The notes under the pieces were generated by a model that saw nothing but the letters and a program-made list of their open reading frames with translations, did no database searches and was not told where the DNA came from. Shown here one piece after another: positions 5,884-12,810 of a stretch of DNA of 12,829 nucleotides. Each line of letters opens with the position of its first letter. Positions within the stretch are counted from its first letter, which is position 1. Source of the stretch: Chloroflexota bacterium (GTDB lineage: Bacteria; Chloroflexota; Anaerolineae; Thermoflexales; Thermoflexaceae). The position numbers and the translations under genes are program-made. The stretch lies in the NCBI GenBank assembly GCA_030550075.1, contig JAUQQB010000040.1, forward strand, positions 1 to 12,829, read 5' to 3'.

Positions 5884-7254
5884 ATGCCGTTTCCACCCAC
5901 TCCTATGGCCATTCGCTGTCCTTTCTGCGGCCAACCGATTCAGGTCCAGGTCCGCCAGATTATTGACGTCTCCGAGGAGCCCTATTTGAAGCGGTTGCTT
6001 CTTGCTGGACGCCTGAATGCCTTCGTTTGCCCGCGTTGCGGTAATCGGGTGAGCTTCGCCGTGCCCTTCCTTTATCACGATCCAGACAAGGAACTGGCTT
6101 TCGTGTTCATCCCGATCCAGGCGAACCTGAAGGAGGTGGATCGCCAGCGCATTGTGGGGCAGCTCACCGATGCGATCCTGCGACAGCTGCCCCGGGAGAA
6201 GCGTAAGGCTTATCTGCTTCAGCCCAAGGAGTTCTTCACCATCCAGAGCCTCCTGGAAGCGATCCTCCGGGCCGATGGCTACACGGACGAGGATCTCCGG
6301 GCGATGGAGGAGCGAACGCTCCTTCTGCAGCGGATCCTGAACGCCCGGCGCATGGAGGATGCGGAGGAGCTGATCCGGGGGAATGTGGAGAAAATCGATG
6401 CCGAGTTCTTCCGTCTTTTCCACGAAGCGCTGACGACGGTTCAGGAGGAAGGATCAGCGGAGGAGTTCGCCCGGATCGTGGCCATCCGGGACCGCCTGCT
6501 TGAGCTGACGCCTCATGGACAGACCGTCCGCTCCCGGACGCAGCTCATTGAAAAATTCACCCGCGCGCCGAGCGGCGAGACCTTGCTGGAAGCCCTTCTG
6601 GAGGCCACGGATCCGGAGACCCGTCAGACCCTGGTGGCCCTGGGCCGTCCTTTCCTGGATTATCGTTTCTTCCAGAACCTGACCCGGCGGATTGAGGAGG
6701 CGGAGGCGGCCGGTCGGCAGGAGGAAGCCGAGCGTCTCATTGCGTTGCGTCGGGAGATCCTGGAGGCCCGGGAGACAGTCGATCAGGAGATCCGACGGGT
6801 TTACGAGGAGCGAGCCCGCCTGATCCGGGAGCTCCTGAGCGCGCCATCCGAGCGGGAGCTGCAGGAGCGCTTGGTCCAGCGCATGGCGGAGATCGATGAT
6901 ATTTTCTTCGATGTCCTTCAAATGAATATAGAGGCCGCGCTGGAGGCGGGTGATACCCGGCTGGCTCAGGCCTTGAACCTCCTGGGGCAAATCGCGATGG
7001 CGGTCCTCCAGCAGACGTTGCCGCCGGAGCTTCGGCTGCTGAACGCTTTGCTGAACGTCCGCTCGGAGGAGCATCGCCGACAGATCCTGGAGCGGAACCG
7101 CCGGTTGCTAACGCCCCAATTCCAGCAGTGGTTGCAGCAGATGGAGACCCGGATGCGGGAAGAGGGTCGGGCCGAGATGGCCGAGCAAATCGCGGCGATC
7201 CGCTCGCTGGTCGAGCAGGTGGCCGCCACACCGGCGATCCTTCGACCTTCATAA
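5884..7254 (+). CDS. CpXC-domain protein with long helical C-terminal region
   Basis: A 456-residue protein of unknown function. The first 70-80 residues carry two CPxC pairs, CPFC (Cys12, Cys15) and CPRC (Cys49, Cys52), which define the CpXC domain and probably bind one zinc. The domain continues to about residue 130 with segments such as FVFIPIQ. The remaining 320 or so residues are rich in Glu, Arg, Leu and Ala, with heptad-like patterns suggesting stacked helices or coiled coil. No signal peptide or membrane segment is seen, so it is probably cytoplasmic. The start at 5884 is chosen over the in-frame ATG at 5848 because GAGGAGG lies 6 bases upstream. It is divergent from the oxidase block and not in an obvious operon. 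The domain call is good, but the biochemical role is unknown. Confidence 0.85.
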   Translation: MPFPPTPMAIRCPFCGQPIQVQVRQIIDVSEEPYLKRLLLAGRLNAFVCPRCGNRVSFAVPFLYHDPDKELAFVFIPIQANLKEVDRQRIVGQLTDAILRQLPREKRKAYLLQPKEFFTIQSLLEAILRADGYTDEDLRAMEERTLLLQRILNARRMEDAEELIRGNVEKIDAEFFRLFHEALTTVQEEGSAEEFARIVAIRDRLLELTPHGQTVRSRTQLIEKFTRAPSGETLLEALLEATDPETRQTLVALGRPFLDYRFFQNLTRRIEEAEAAGRQEEAERLIALRREILEARETVDQEIRRVYEERARLIRELLSAPSERELQERLVQRMAEIDDIFFDVLQMNIEAALEAGDTRLAQALNLLGQIAMAVLQQTLPPELRLLNALLNVRSEEHRRQILERNRRLLTPQFQQWLQQMETRMREEGRAEMAEQIAAIRSLVEQVAATPAILRPS

Positions 7255-7297
7255 AAGATCCCTGGGTGAGCTCGCCCCGCACCCTAAAGGTCTTCCA

Positions 7298-7336
7298 TCC
7301 CCCTTCCTGCGGCCCAAAGGGCCGCAGGAAGGGGGA
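7298..7336. terminator. Perfect 18-bp hairpin after the CpXC gene
   Basis: Arms 7298-7315 and 7319-7336 are perfectly complementary around AAA, with core CTGCGGCCC-AAA-GGGCCGCAG. It begins 44 bases after the CpXC stop and about 95 bases before the next gene. The stem is very stable but no T-run follows on either side, so it would be a non-canonical terminator or a 3'-protecting hairpin. Confidence 0.5.
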
Positions 7337-7430
7337 GCAGGAGGGTAACCCGCTTTCCATGCGGATCGTCGCTCGCACCCCATCATCATAGCCATAGGAT
7401 GCACAGCATGCGTTTGCAAGGATCTCTAAT

Positions 7431-8189
7431 ATGGCGGGTGAGATGATCTCACGGTCGATCCATGGTCGGTGGTGGGCGGGGGGATCTCCCCGTGCGATCC
7501 GGGTGATCCGGGTGATTCGGGAGAGCCCGCGCGTGCAGACATTGATTCTGGACGCCCGGATTGAGGCCCGGCCGGGTCAGTTCGTGATGGCATGGCTGCC
7601 CGGCTATGAGGAAAAGCCGTTCAGTCTCGCGGAAGCGGATCCAGTGACCCTGACGGTGGCTCGGGTGGGCCCATTCTCCACCGCTCTTCATGCCTTGCAG
7701 CCGGGAGATCGCATATGGCTCCGGGGTCCTCTGGGCCAGGGGTTCACGCTTGAGGGTCAGCGGATCCTCCTCATTGGAGGGGGATACGGAGTCGCCCCCC
7801 TGGCCTTCCTGGCCCGGGAGGCGATCGCGCGAGGAGTTCAGGTAACTGCCCTAACGGCTGCCCGGCGCGCTGAGGATGTGCTCTATGCGGGCCGTTTTCG
7901 GGATCTGGGGGCTTCGGTCGTTGTGGCCACAGAAGATGGCTCTGCTGGGGAGCAAGGGCGGGCTCCTGAAGTGGCGGCCCGTCTGCTGCGCTTGGGCACC
8001 TATGATGCCCTTTATGGATGTGGGCCCGAAGGGATGCTGGAGGGGCTCAAAGCGCTGGCCGTCGCGTTCGGCATCCCCGCGCAGCTTAGCTACGAGGCCT
8101 ACATGCGATGTGGTATCGGGCTGTGCGGTTCATGCGAGCGGGAGGGCGTGGTATTGTGCCTGGAGGGCCCGGTATTGCAGTTCGGGTAA
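7431..8189 (+). CDS. PyrK-like dihydroorotate dehydrogenase electron-transfer subunit
   Basis: A 252-residue iron-sulfur flavoprotein of the ferredoxin-NADP reductase fold. PyrK passes electrons from PyrD (dihydroorotate oxidation, pyrimidine synthesis) to NAD+. The FAD-binding part contains RPGQF (47-51) and KPFS (62-65). The pyridine-nucleotide part contains GGGYGVAPLAFLA (116-128) and YGCGPEGM (195-202). The C-terminal [2Fe-2S] site has Cys227, Cys232, Cys235 and Cys243 (C-x4-C-x2-C-x7-C). Its last spacing is shorter than in Bacillus-type PyrK, reminiscent of archaeal-type versions. AAGGA lies 8 bases before the ATG. The first 20 residues are poorly typical, and ATG codon 5 is an alternative start. 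No pyrD or other pyrimidine gene is in the window, so it could serve another oxidoreductase. Confidence 0.85.
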   Translation: MAGEMISRSIHGRWWAGGSPRAIRVIRVIRESPRVQTLILDARIEARPGQFVMAWLPGYEEKPFSLAEADPVTLTVARVGPFSTALHALQPGDRIWLRGPLGQGFTLEGQRILLIGGGYGVAPLAFLAREAIARGVQVTALTAARRAEDVLYAGRFRDLGASVVVATEDGSAGEQGRAPEVAARLLRLGTYDALYGCGPEGMLEGLKALAVAFGIPAQLSYEAYMRCGIGLCGSCEREGVVLCLEGPVLQFG

Positions 8190-8218
8190 GGACTTGCGCT
8201 GTTGACCTTCGCCCCCAG

Positions 8219-8267
8219 ATTTTTGGGCTGGGCCAGAGGCCTTCGGTCCCTGGCCCAGCCCAAAAAT
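8219..8267. terminator. 18-bp hairpin with TTCG loop after pyrK
   Basis: Arms 8219-8236 and 8250-8267 pair perfectly; the inner part can also fold to a C-TTCG-G tetraloop with one mismatch and one wobble. It starts 29 bases after the pyrK stop. The stem opens with ATTTTT and closes with AAAAAT, so the A/T run is inside the stem, and no T-tract follows on either strand. It is probably a 3'-end structure, but not a classic intrinsic terminator. Confidence 0.5.
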
Positions 8268-8311
8268 AAACGTGGGGAAGGGTCCCTTGCACGCCCTTTA
8301 ACAGAGAGCGC

Positions 8312-8395
8312 AGGAGTTACGCAGTTAAAAGCCCTGAAGACAGGGCAGAATGGTCCCCCCCAAAGCCTCTACAGGAAACCAACTGCGTAGCTCCT
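8312..8395. repeat. Inverted pair of repeat family 1 enclosing a small hairpin
   Basis: AGGAGTTACGCAGTT (8312-8326) and AACTGCGTAGCTCCT (8381-8395) are inverted copies differing at one base. Between them lies GCCCTG-AAGA-CAGGGC (8331-8346), a perfect 6-bp hairpin. The arrangement resembles a miniature element with terminal inverted repeats; no target-site duplication was identified. An in-frame extension of the Nudix gene would run through its right side, which argues against that longer start. Confidence 0.6.
8355..8395 (-). repeat. Dispersed repeat family 1, full copy
   Basis: On the minus strand this 41-base segment starts AGGAGCTACGCAGTTGG, continues TTTCCTGTAGAGGCTTTG and ends in a G-run. 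It aligns without gaps to 9181-9221 (minus) and 12770-12810 (plus). The first 24 bases are best conserved; the end keeps the GGYTTTGGG pattern. Confidence 0.7.
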
Positions 8396-8475
8396 ACAGA
8401 GGCCAAATCCGTCATGGGATCCTATTCCGTCGCCGTTTTCCGGTTATCTCCCCTTTTGGAGCGAAAGTTCCAGGA

Positions 8476-9000
8476 ATGGGTTCAGAGCCTTTTATCTTCT
8501 GCCCTCGTTGTGGAGCTCGTCTGACTCATCGCTTCCTCTTCGGTCGGGAGCGCCCGGTCTGCCCGGTTTGTGGATATATTGTCTTCTACGATCCGAAGGT
8601 CGCTGTAGGGGTGCTGGTGGAGCATGAAGGGAAGGTCCTACTGGTGCGACGGCGCTACGAGCCAGGGAAGGGAGGATGGGCGCTTCCTGCTGGATTCGTG
8701 GAGATCGATGAAGGGCCGGTTGCCGCCGCGATTCGAGAATGTCGGGAGGAGACTGGGTTCCTCATCCGCATCTGCGGCCTGCTGGATGTCTTCGCCGTTT
8801 CCATGGATCCCCGTGGCCCCGCGGTTTTCATCGTATATCGGGGGGTCCCGATCAGCGGTTTCCTCCAGCCAGGGGATGATGCGCTGGAGGCTGGTTTCTT
8901 TTCACCGGATGGCCTTCCCTCGCCGCTGGTCTTCGCCAGCACGCGCCGCGCCCTCTGGCGATGGCGACGTGAGAAAGGGCTCATGGATCGGCGGTTTTAA
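8476..9000 (+). CDS. Nudix hydrolase with N-terminal zinc ribbon
   Basis: A 174-residue hydrolase of nucleoside diphosphates linked to another moiety. The exact substrate cannot be read from the sequence. The Nudix box is complete: Gly73-x5-Glu79-x7-Arg87-Glu88-Cys89-x-Glu91-Glu92-x-Gly94-Phe95, the residues that bind the catalytic metal. Before it lies a zinc ribbon with CPRC (Cys9, Cys12) and CPVC (Cys29, Cys32), as in NudC-like and ADP-ribose/NADH-pyrophosphatase-related proteins. The open frame reaches upstream to 8350, but those 42 codons cross a dispersed repeat and have no family likeness, so the ATG at 8476 is chosen; its ribosome binding site is weak. The gene stands alone, convergent with the peptidase gene. 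Confidence 0.9.
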   Translation: MGSEPFIFCPRCGARLTHRFLFGRERPVCPVCGYIVFYDPKVAVGVLVEHEGKVLLVRRRYEPGKGGWALPAGFVEIDEGPVAAAIRECREETGFLIRICGLLDVFAVSMDPRGPAVFIVYRGVPISGFLQPGDDALEAGFFSPDGLPSPLVFASTRRALWRWRREKGLMDRRF

Positions 9001-9085
9001 GGGCGGGACGCTCTTTGGCGATCCCGACGCTCTGTATCATCGAATTTTTAGGCCGTCCCTTCTCAAAAGAGCAATGTCCTGATCC

Positions 9086-9135
9086 CCTTTATCTCCTCTC
9101 CTAACGGCTTGAATGGCCGTAGGGAGAAAGATAAA
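9086..9135 (+). repeat. Imperfect palindromic repeat, family 2, copy 2
   Basis: Begins CCTTTATCTCCTCTCC, turns at about 9107-9114 (GGC-TTGAAT-GGCC region), and returns through GTAGGGAGAAAGATAAA. It aligns to 236-285 (minus strand) with one single-base gap. It lies between the convergent Nudix and peptidase genes and could serve both 3' ends. No U-tract adjoins either side. Confidence 0.55.
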
Positions 9136-9145
9136 AACCCCCTGA

Positions 9146-9189
9146 TTGGGGCGGAGCATAGTGCTTTCGGTGCCCCGCTCCGCGCCCAA
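9146..9189. repeat. Inverted repeat downstream of the peptidase gene
   Basis: TTGGGGCGGAGC (9146-9157 region) and GCTCCGCGCCCAA (9177-9189) pair with one bulge. It begins 45 bases past the peptidase stop codon when read on the minus strand. It overlaps the end of the repeat copy at 9181-9221. Confidence 0.45.
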
Positions 9190-9221
9190 AACCTCCTGAG
9201 GAAACCAACGGTGTAACTCCT
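9181..9221 (-). repeat. Dispersed repeat family 1, full copy
   Basis: On the minus strand it reads AGGAGTTACACCGTTGG, then TTTCCTCAGGAGGTTTTGGG. It aligns without gaps to 8355-8395 and 12770-12810. The ACACCG variant in place of ACGCAG is shared with the partial copy at 12664-12678, which suggests two sub-types. Confidence 0.7.
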
Positions 9222-9233
9222 CCCCCAAAAGCG

Positions 9234-10517
9234 TTAGGATGGTTGGGTTCTGGCTTGGAAGCGCTGGCCGAATGCAAGGAGAACTGGGCCTATGCTAAGC
9301 AGGAGGAAGAGGAGCAGCCATGGCCCAAGGCTCTCGATCACGGATCGCCAGGGCGGCTGTGGCTGGAGCGCAGCTTCTGCCTCGCTTTCCAGGCGGGCCA
9401 GAGAGCGTCCCAGGACCCGGCGCACGCCGTTCTCACAGGAGATGCCTCCTGCGTAAGCCTCCAGCAATCGCCGAAGACCTCCGATCCCCTCTCGCTCCTG
9501 GATATAGCGAACCGCCGCCCAGGAAAGGGCATAAGCCTGAGGGGCCCGCAAAGGATCTGTGGGGAAATCCCCGCACAAGCTTGCTAAGGAAACCCCTTCC
9601 AGGCGGGGCTCCTGAAGAGCGCGCAACAGGGCGGGATCGGGCCAGCCCTCATTGACCAGTGCCCAACCTTCCTCCAGCCATGCGGGCAATGACTGCCCCC
9701 CCGCCAGATCCTCCAGGATCACATGGGTAAGCTCATGGGGGACCAGACGGCGAAGGGTTTCCAGGCCGGCTCCATCCGCGGAGGCGATCAGAATCACCGC
9801 TCGCCAGCGGGGGCGAACCTCCCCACCCATCTCAAGGCCGGCCAGTCGAAATGCCGCCCGGGCCAGTTCGCGATCCGTATACCAGAATAACTCGATGGGC
9901 TCCGCCGTTCGATAGCCCAGAGGCCTGCCGATTCGATCCAGGCTCTGACGGGCCAACTCCAGCACTGACTGGGCCAGCCCGGGATCGCCGGCATGCCAGT
10001 AGAGGCGAAGAGGGCCTGCGACGAGCATACGCCACGCCACCCGGTTGTCCAGATACCGAATGGTTCGCCGCTCCGTTGACCACCAGTTCCCGTCGCGATC
10101 CTGAACTTCCCACCAGAACGTGAGGGGCGCAAAGGGCGGCAGGGGATCCCGGCGCAGGTCCCGTTCGTAAGTAATTTGAGATGGAGCCTGCGATCCCGGA
10201 ACCACACGCACCCGTTGAGGGATCTCCATATCAGGGAGGGTGTAATAAAGAATCGCTTCGACGATGGGGAGAGTGCCCTCCATTTCCAGGATAAAGCGCA
10301 TGCGCTGGCCGAAGGTGTAATCGAGCTCCATCCGGGCCGGGATCAGGGGGGTCTGAACCTCAAGAGGAAAGATTGTTAGAAGACCCAGAACCCCCATCGC
10401 TATCCATCCAGGCGATCTGGAGGCAAGCCGCCTGAACTTTGTGAGGGAAGCAGGAGCGCCTCCCCTTCCCACTTCCATCATCCAAATTCCCGACCTTAAA
10501 ATTAGGCGAAGCATCAT
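9234..10517 (-). CDS. Membrane-anchored HExxH metallopeptidase (peptidase MA-like)
   Basis: A 427-residue putative zinc protease. The zinc motif HELTH (His261, Glu262, His265) is followed 16 residues later by LPAWLEEGWA, in which Glu282 or Glu283 supplies the third ligand; this arrangement is that of the peptidase MA-like (gluzincin) group. A hydrophobic helix at about 38-51 precedes a beta-rich region (60-160, with Trp-rich FWWEVQDRDGNWW), and a second helix at about 396-416 lies near the C-terminus, so the catalytic domain probably sits outside the membrane between two anchors. The start at 10517 overlaps the transporter stop as ATGA, implying translational coupling; 10538 is an alternative, and the first 35 residues are weakly constrained. 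Third gene of the HEAT-transporter-peptidase unit. Substrate unknown. Confidence 0.82.
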   Translation of the reverse strand: MMLRLILRSGIWMMEVGRGGAPASLTKFRRLASRSPGWIAMGVLGLLTIFPLEVQTPLIPARMELDYTFGQRMRFILEMEGTLPIVEAILYYTLPDMEIPQRVRVVPGSQAPSQITYERDLRRDPLPPFAPLTFWWEVQDRDGNWWSTERRTIRYLDNRVAWRMLVAGPLRLYWHAGDPGLAQSVLELARQSLDRIGRPLGYRTAEPIELFWYTDRELARAAFRLAGLEMGGEVRPRWRAVILIASADGAGLETLRRLVPHELTHVILEDLAGGQSLPAWLEEGWALVNEGWPDPALLRALQEPRLEGVSLASLCGDFPTDPLRAPQAYALSWAAVRYIQEREGIGGLRRLLEAYAGGISCENGVRRVLGRSLARLESEAEAALQPQPPWRSVIESLGPWLLLFLLLSIGPVLLAFGQRFQARTQPS

Positions 10518-11425
10518 CCCCTTAACCAGGCGATCCATAAGCTGAGGGTAAGCGGGCTGAACAGGGTGGAGAGGAAGATAATTCCCGCAATGGTGCGGGG
10601 GTAAACGCCGAACTCCAACGCCATCACCACGTTAGAGATCGCGGCGGGCATTGCACTCTCCAGCAACCCGGCCTGTCGGGCAGGCCCTTCCAGCCCCCAG
10701 ATATGCGCCAGGGGGATGGCCACCAGTGGAATCACGGCCAGACGCAGGAGAGCCCCCACACCCATCAAGAACCATCGATCTTCCAGCTGAATATGAGCCA
10801 GCTCCAGACCGAGCACCATCAGGAGGACCGGGATGGCACCCCGGCTGAGAAGGGCAATCCCGGCTTCGATAGGCTCCGGGGGCGCCCATCCGCTGAGGCG
10901 CACCAGGGCGGCCAGCAACGCAGCATAAAAACTGGGAAGGATCAGCATGGATCTCCACCCGGCCCGGCCCCCCGTGTGCACGGCCATCAGCACGCCCAAT
11001 GTGTTTAAAAGAATGTTATTGGTCATGAAATACAGCACCGCCCGGGCGAGGGCGGCTTCGCCGAAGGCGCGCTGGACCACTCCCAGCCCGTAGCTTCCCG
11101 CATTCACAAACATGGCGGTCAACATCAGGGCCGTTCGCTCTGATGCAGAAAGCCCTAGGGCGAGGCTGAGGAGAAGGCCGAGGCTGCCGGCGATCAGGGG
11201 GATGGAAATCGAGAATCCCAAGAAACGTGCCAGTTCCCCCCCGGTGATGTCCGAGTGAGTGAGAGAGATGTAGACCAGGGCAGGGTTAAGAATGTAAAAA
11301 GAAACGCGTGCCAGGGGATGTGGAGGAATGCCCAACCAACGTCCCGCCAGCCAGCCCGTTACGATTGCCAGGAGGACCGGCGTAAGATCGTGAAAAAGAA
11401 TCTCAGGAATGAAGCGAAGGATCAC
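10514..11425 (-). CDS. AEC-family permease (auxin efflux carrier type)
   Basis: A 303-residue inner-membrane transporter of about ten helices with a central hydrophilic loop (about 148-160), typical of the AEC family, whose bacterial members export or import organic acids such as malate, or other small anions. Visible family signatures are NPALVYISL (47-55), FVNAGSYGLG (106-115) in the first half and ESAMPAAISNVVMALEFG (256-273) in the second, the two crossing helices. The start is a GTG at 11425, with CAGGAG about 9 bases upstream and only 18 bases after the HEAT gene stop. It overlaps the peptidase gene by four bases. The substrate cannot be told; the link to a protease and a HEAT protein may be only a shared transcript. 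Confidence 0.9.
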   Translation of the reverse strand: MILRFIPEILFHDLTPVLLAIVTGWLAGRWLGIPPHPLARVSFYILNPALVYISLTHSDITGGELARFLGFSISIPLIAGSLGLLLSLALGLSASERTALMLTAMFVNAGSYGLGVVQRAFGEAALARAVLYFMTNNILLNTLGVLMAVHTGGRAGWRSMLILPSFYAALLAALVRLSGWAPPEPIEAGIALLSRGAIPVLLMVLGLELAHIQLEDRWFLMGVGALLRLAVIPLVAIPLAHIWGLEGPARQAGLLESAMPAAISNVVMALEFGVYPRTIAGIIFLSTLFSPLTLSLWIAWLRG

Positions 11426-11443
11426 TCGGGAATGCTCCTGCCA

Positions 11444-12526
11444 TCAGCGCCGGCTGCGCCACCCGCGATCTCGATCTTCCTCCTCCTCATCCTCTTCCTC
11501 TTCTTCTTCCTCTAAGCCTTCTAATCCCAACTTCTCCTTCTCCCACCATGCCATCCAGTCTTCTGCTTCCTCCTCCTCAGCCTCCAGATCCATCTCCAAG
11601 AGGGGCATGAAAGTCTCCGTGCCTTCCAGCAACTCCAGTTCCTCCAGCGCCTCATCGGCGAGCGTTGCCAGATCTTCATCCTCCCCCTGAGCGATTTCCG
11701 TGAGGATCTCGCGAGCCCGTGGGCCTCCGATTTCCCCCAGCGCCCAAATCGCCGCCTCCTGGATTTCCACATCCCCTTCCTCAATCAGCCGTTCCAGGAT
11801 CGGAACTGCTTCCTTGATCCCAATCTCTCCGGAGGCGACGACGGCCTCATAGCGGATCGCCGGGTTAGCGCTGCGCAGCGCTTCCATCACGTAAGGCGCC
11901 CAGCGGGCTTCGCCCGTTCGTCCCATCGCGAAGAGGGCGCTGATCCTCATCCGTTCATCGGGATCAGCATAGGCCCGCTCGATCATCAGCGGGAGGTCCG
12001 GCTCCAAGGTGTTCCCCAGGGCCTCCAGTGCACGTCGCCGCACCTCCAGAGGTTCTTCATAGTTATAGAAGGCCTGACGCAGTGCGTCAATGGCTGGTTG
12101 CACGGCGGAGAGCGGGATCTGTTCCACAATGCAGGCGTTATAGAAATAACGCCCCAGGCCGATCGCCGCGCGGGCGCGAACCTCTGTTGCGGGGTCCTTC
12201 TCGAAAAGCTCGAAGAGCCGGCGCATCAGTTGAAGATCCTGATCTTCATACCACAACCCATCGATGGCCATCGCCCGTACTTCGAAATCTGGATCGCTCA
12301 AGGCCATGCGGAAGATGCGACCGAAGTCCACCTCCATATTTTCTTCACTGAGATCCACCAGGTGGCTCATGATCGCCCGACGCCGCGCCGTCGATAGTGT
12401 GAGCCAGACCTGAGCGACCTGGGCCAATTCCTCATCGCTCAAATCGGAAAGCCAATGCAGACGAGTGATCGAAAGCGGGGTCTTCTCATCCTTTAGATGA
12501 GCCAGCAGGGCTTCCACCGACGGCAT
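11444..12526 (-). CDS. HEAT-repeat protein with acidic C-terminal tail
   Basis: A 360-residue soluble protein with no catalytic motif. Residues about 65-300 form a run of HEAT/PBS-lyase-like helical repeats of about 30-38 residues, recognisable by DPDFEVRAMAIDGL, DPATEVRARAAIGLG, EEPLEVRRRALEALG, DPDERMRISALFAMG, NPAIRYEAVVASGEIG and DVEIQEAAIWALGEIG. Such scaffolds usually bind other proteins. The tail (about 312-352) is extremely acidic, with nearly unbroken Glu/Asp at 339-351, and then ends in a basic RDRGWRSRR. The start at 12526 is chosen over 12544 because AGGAGG lies 6 bases before it. First gene of a three-gene unit; the transporter follows by 18 bases. The same protein type occurs in Chloroflexota as far as I recall, with unknown role. 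Confidence 0.87.
   Translation of the reverse strand: MPSVEALLAHLKDEKTPLSITRLHWLSDLSDEELAQVAQVWLTLSTARRRAIMSHLVDLSEENMEVDFGRIFRMALSDPDFEVRAMAIDGLWYEDQDLQLMRRLFELFEKDPATEVRARAAIGLGRYFYNACIVEQIPLSAVQPAIDALRQAFYNYEEPLEVRRRALEALGNTLEPDLPLMIERAYADPDERMRISALFAMGRTGEARWAPYVMEALRSANPAIRYEAVVASGEIGIKEAVPILERLIEEGDVEIQEAAIWALGEIGGPRAREILTEIAQGEDEDLATLADEALEELELLEGTETFMPLLEMDLEAEEEEAEDWMAWWEKEKLGLEGLEEEEEEEDEEEEDRDRGWRSRR
11477..11516. repeat. Pyrimidine-rich low-complexity tract in the HEAT gene
   Basis: The plus strand is a run of TTC/CTC triplets for about 40 bases, encoding on the minus strand the poly-Glu/Asp tail of the HEAT protein. Such triplet tracts can change length by slippage. Confidence 0.6.
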
Positions 12527-12595
12527 CTGGATCCTCCTCCCCATCTCGGTAATCAGCTCCCCAGTCGGGCCCTTTGCCTGCTTCTTGTCCCTTTC

Positions 12596-12610
12596 ATTTT
12601 AACGCAATCT
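12596..12610 (-). promoter_or_regulatory. Shared 15-mer upstream of the HEAT gene
   Basis: AGATTGCGTTAAAAT on the minus strand, 70 bases upstream of the HEAT start, identical to 5677-5691. Its distance and orientation suit a promoter element of the HEAT-transporter-peptidase unit. No standard -35 hexamer at 16-18 bases is apparent. Confidence 0.4.
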
Positions 12611-12663
12611 TTCGAGAGGGCGATGTCATTCCATAATAACAGGGCTTTTCAATGATCTTACTC

Positions 12664-12678
12664 GACTTACACCGTTGG
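12664..12678 (+). repeat. Partial copy of dispersed repeat family 1
   Basis: GACTTACACCGTTGG matches the core of the copy at 9181-9221 in 14 of 15 bases; similarity fades after GTTGG. It lies 106 bases before the full copy at 12770, in the same direction, with two palindromes between them. Confidence 0.5.
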
Positions 12679-12717
12679 CCTCGGCCCAGGAGAATGGAGG
12701 GGCCCCTCCCCCCTTCA

Positions 12718-12757
12718 TCCTCCCTCCCCGCAGCCGAAAGCCTGCGGGGAGGGAGGA
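12718..12757. repeat. Perfect 16-bp GC-rich hairpin
   Basis: Arms 12718-12733 and 12742-12757 (TCCTCCCTCCCCGCAG and its complement) pair perfectly around an 8-base loop. It has the same pyrimidine-rich arm and GC-rich tip as 7298-7336. It lies between the HEAT gene and whatever gene follows beyond the window, so it may be the 3' hairpin of that gene. Confidence 0.55.
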
Positions 12758-12769
12758 TCCTATTGATTT

Positions 12770-12810
12770 AGGAGTTACGCAGTTGGTTTTCTCCTGGGGG
12801 TTTTGGGGGG
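12770..12810 (+). repeat. Dispersed repeat family 1, full copy
   Basis: Starts AGGAGTTACGCAGTTGG, continues TTTTCTCCTGGGGGTTTTGG and ends in a G-run. It aligns without gaps to the minus-strand copies at 8355-8395 and 9181-9221, and it shares its first 15 bases exactly with 8312-8326. Confidence 0.7.

Noticed and set aside
6454..7378. Long minus-strand open frames opposite the CpXC gene
   Set aside because: Expected in GC-rich antisense; compositionally odd, and the second one crosses the hairpin at 7298-7336.
7499..7525. Short tandem repeat CGGGTGATC/CGGGTGATT in the pyrK start
   Set aside because: Only about two and a half units of 9 bases, in frame, encoding RVIRVIRE; no sign of biological repeat function.
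8350..8475. N-terminal extension of the Nudix protein
   Set aside because: These codons cross the dispersed repeat at 8355-8395 and do not resemble the family; the zinc ribbon starts after the ATG at 8476.
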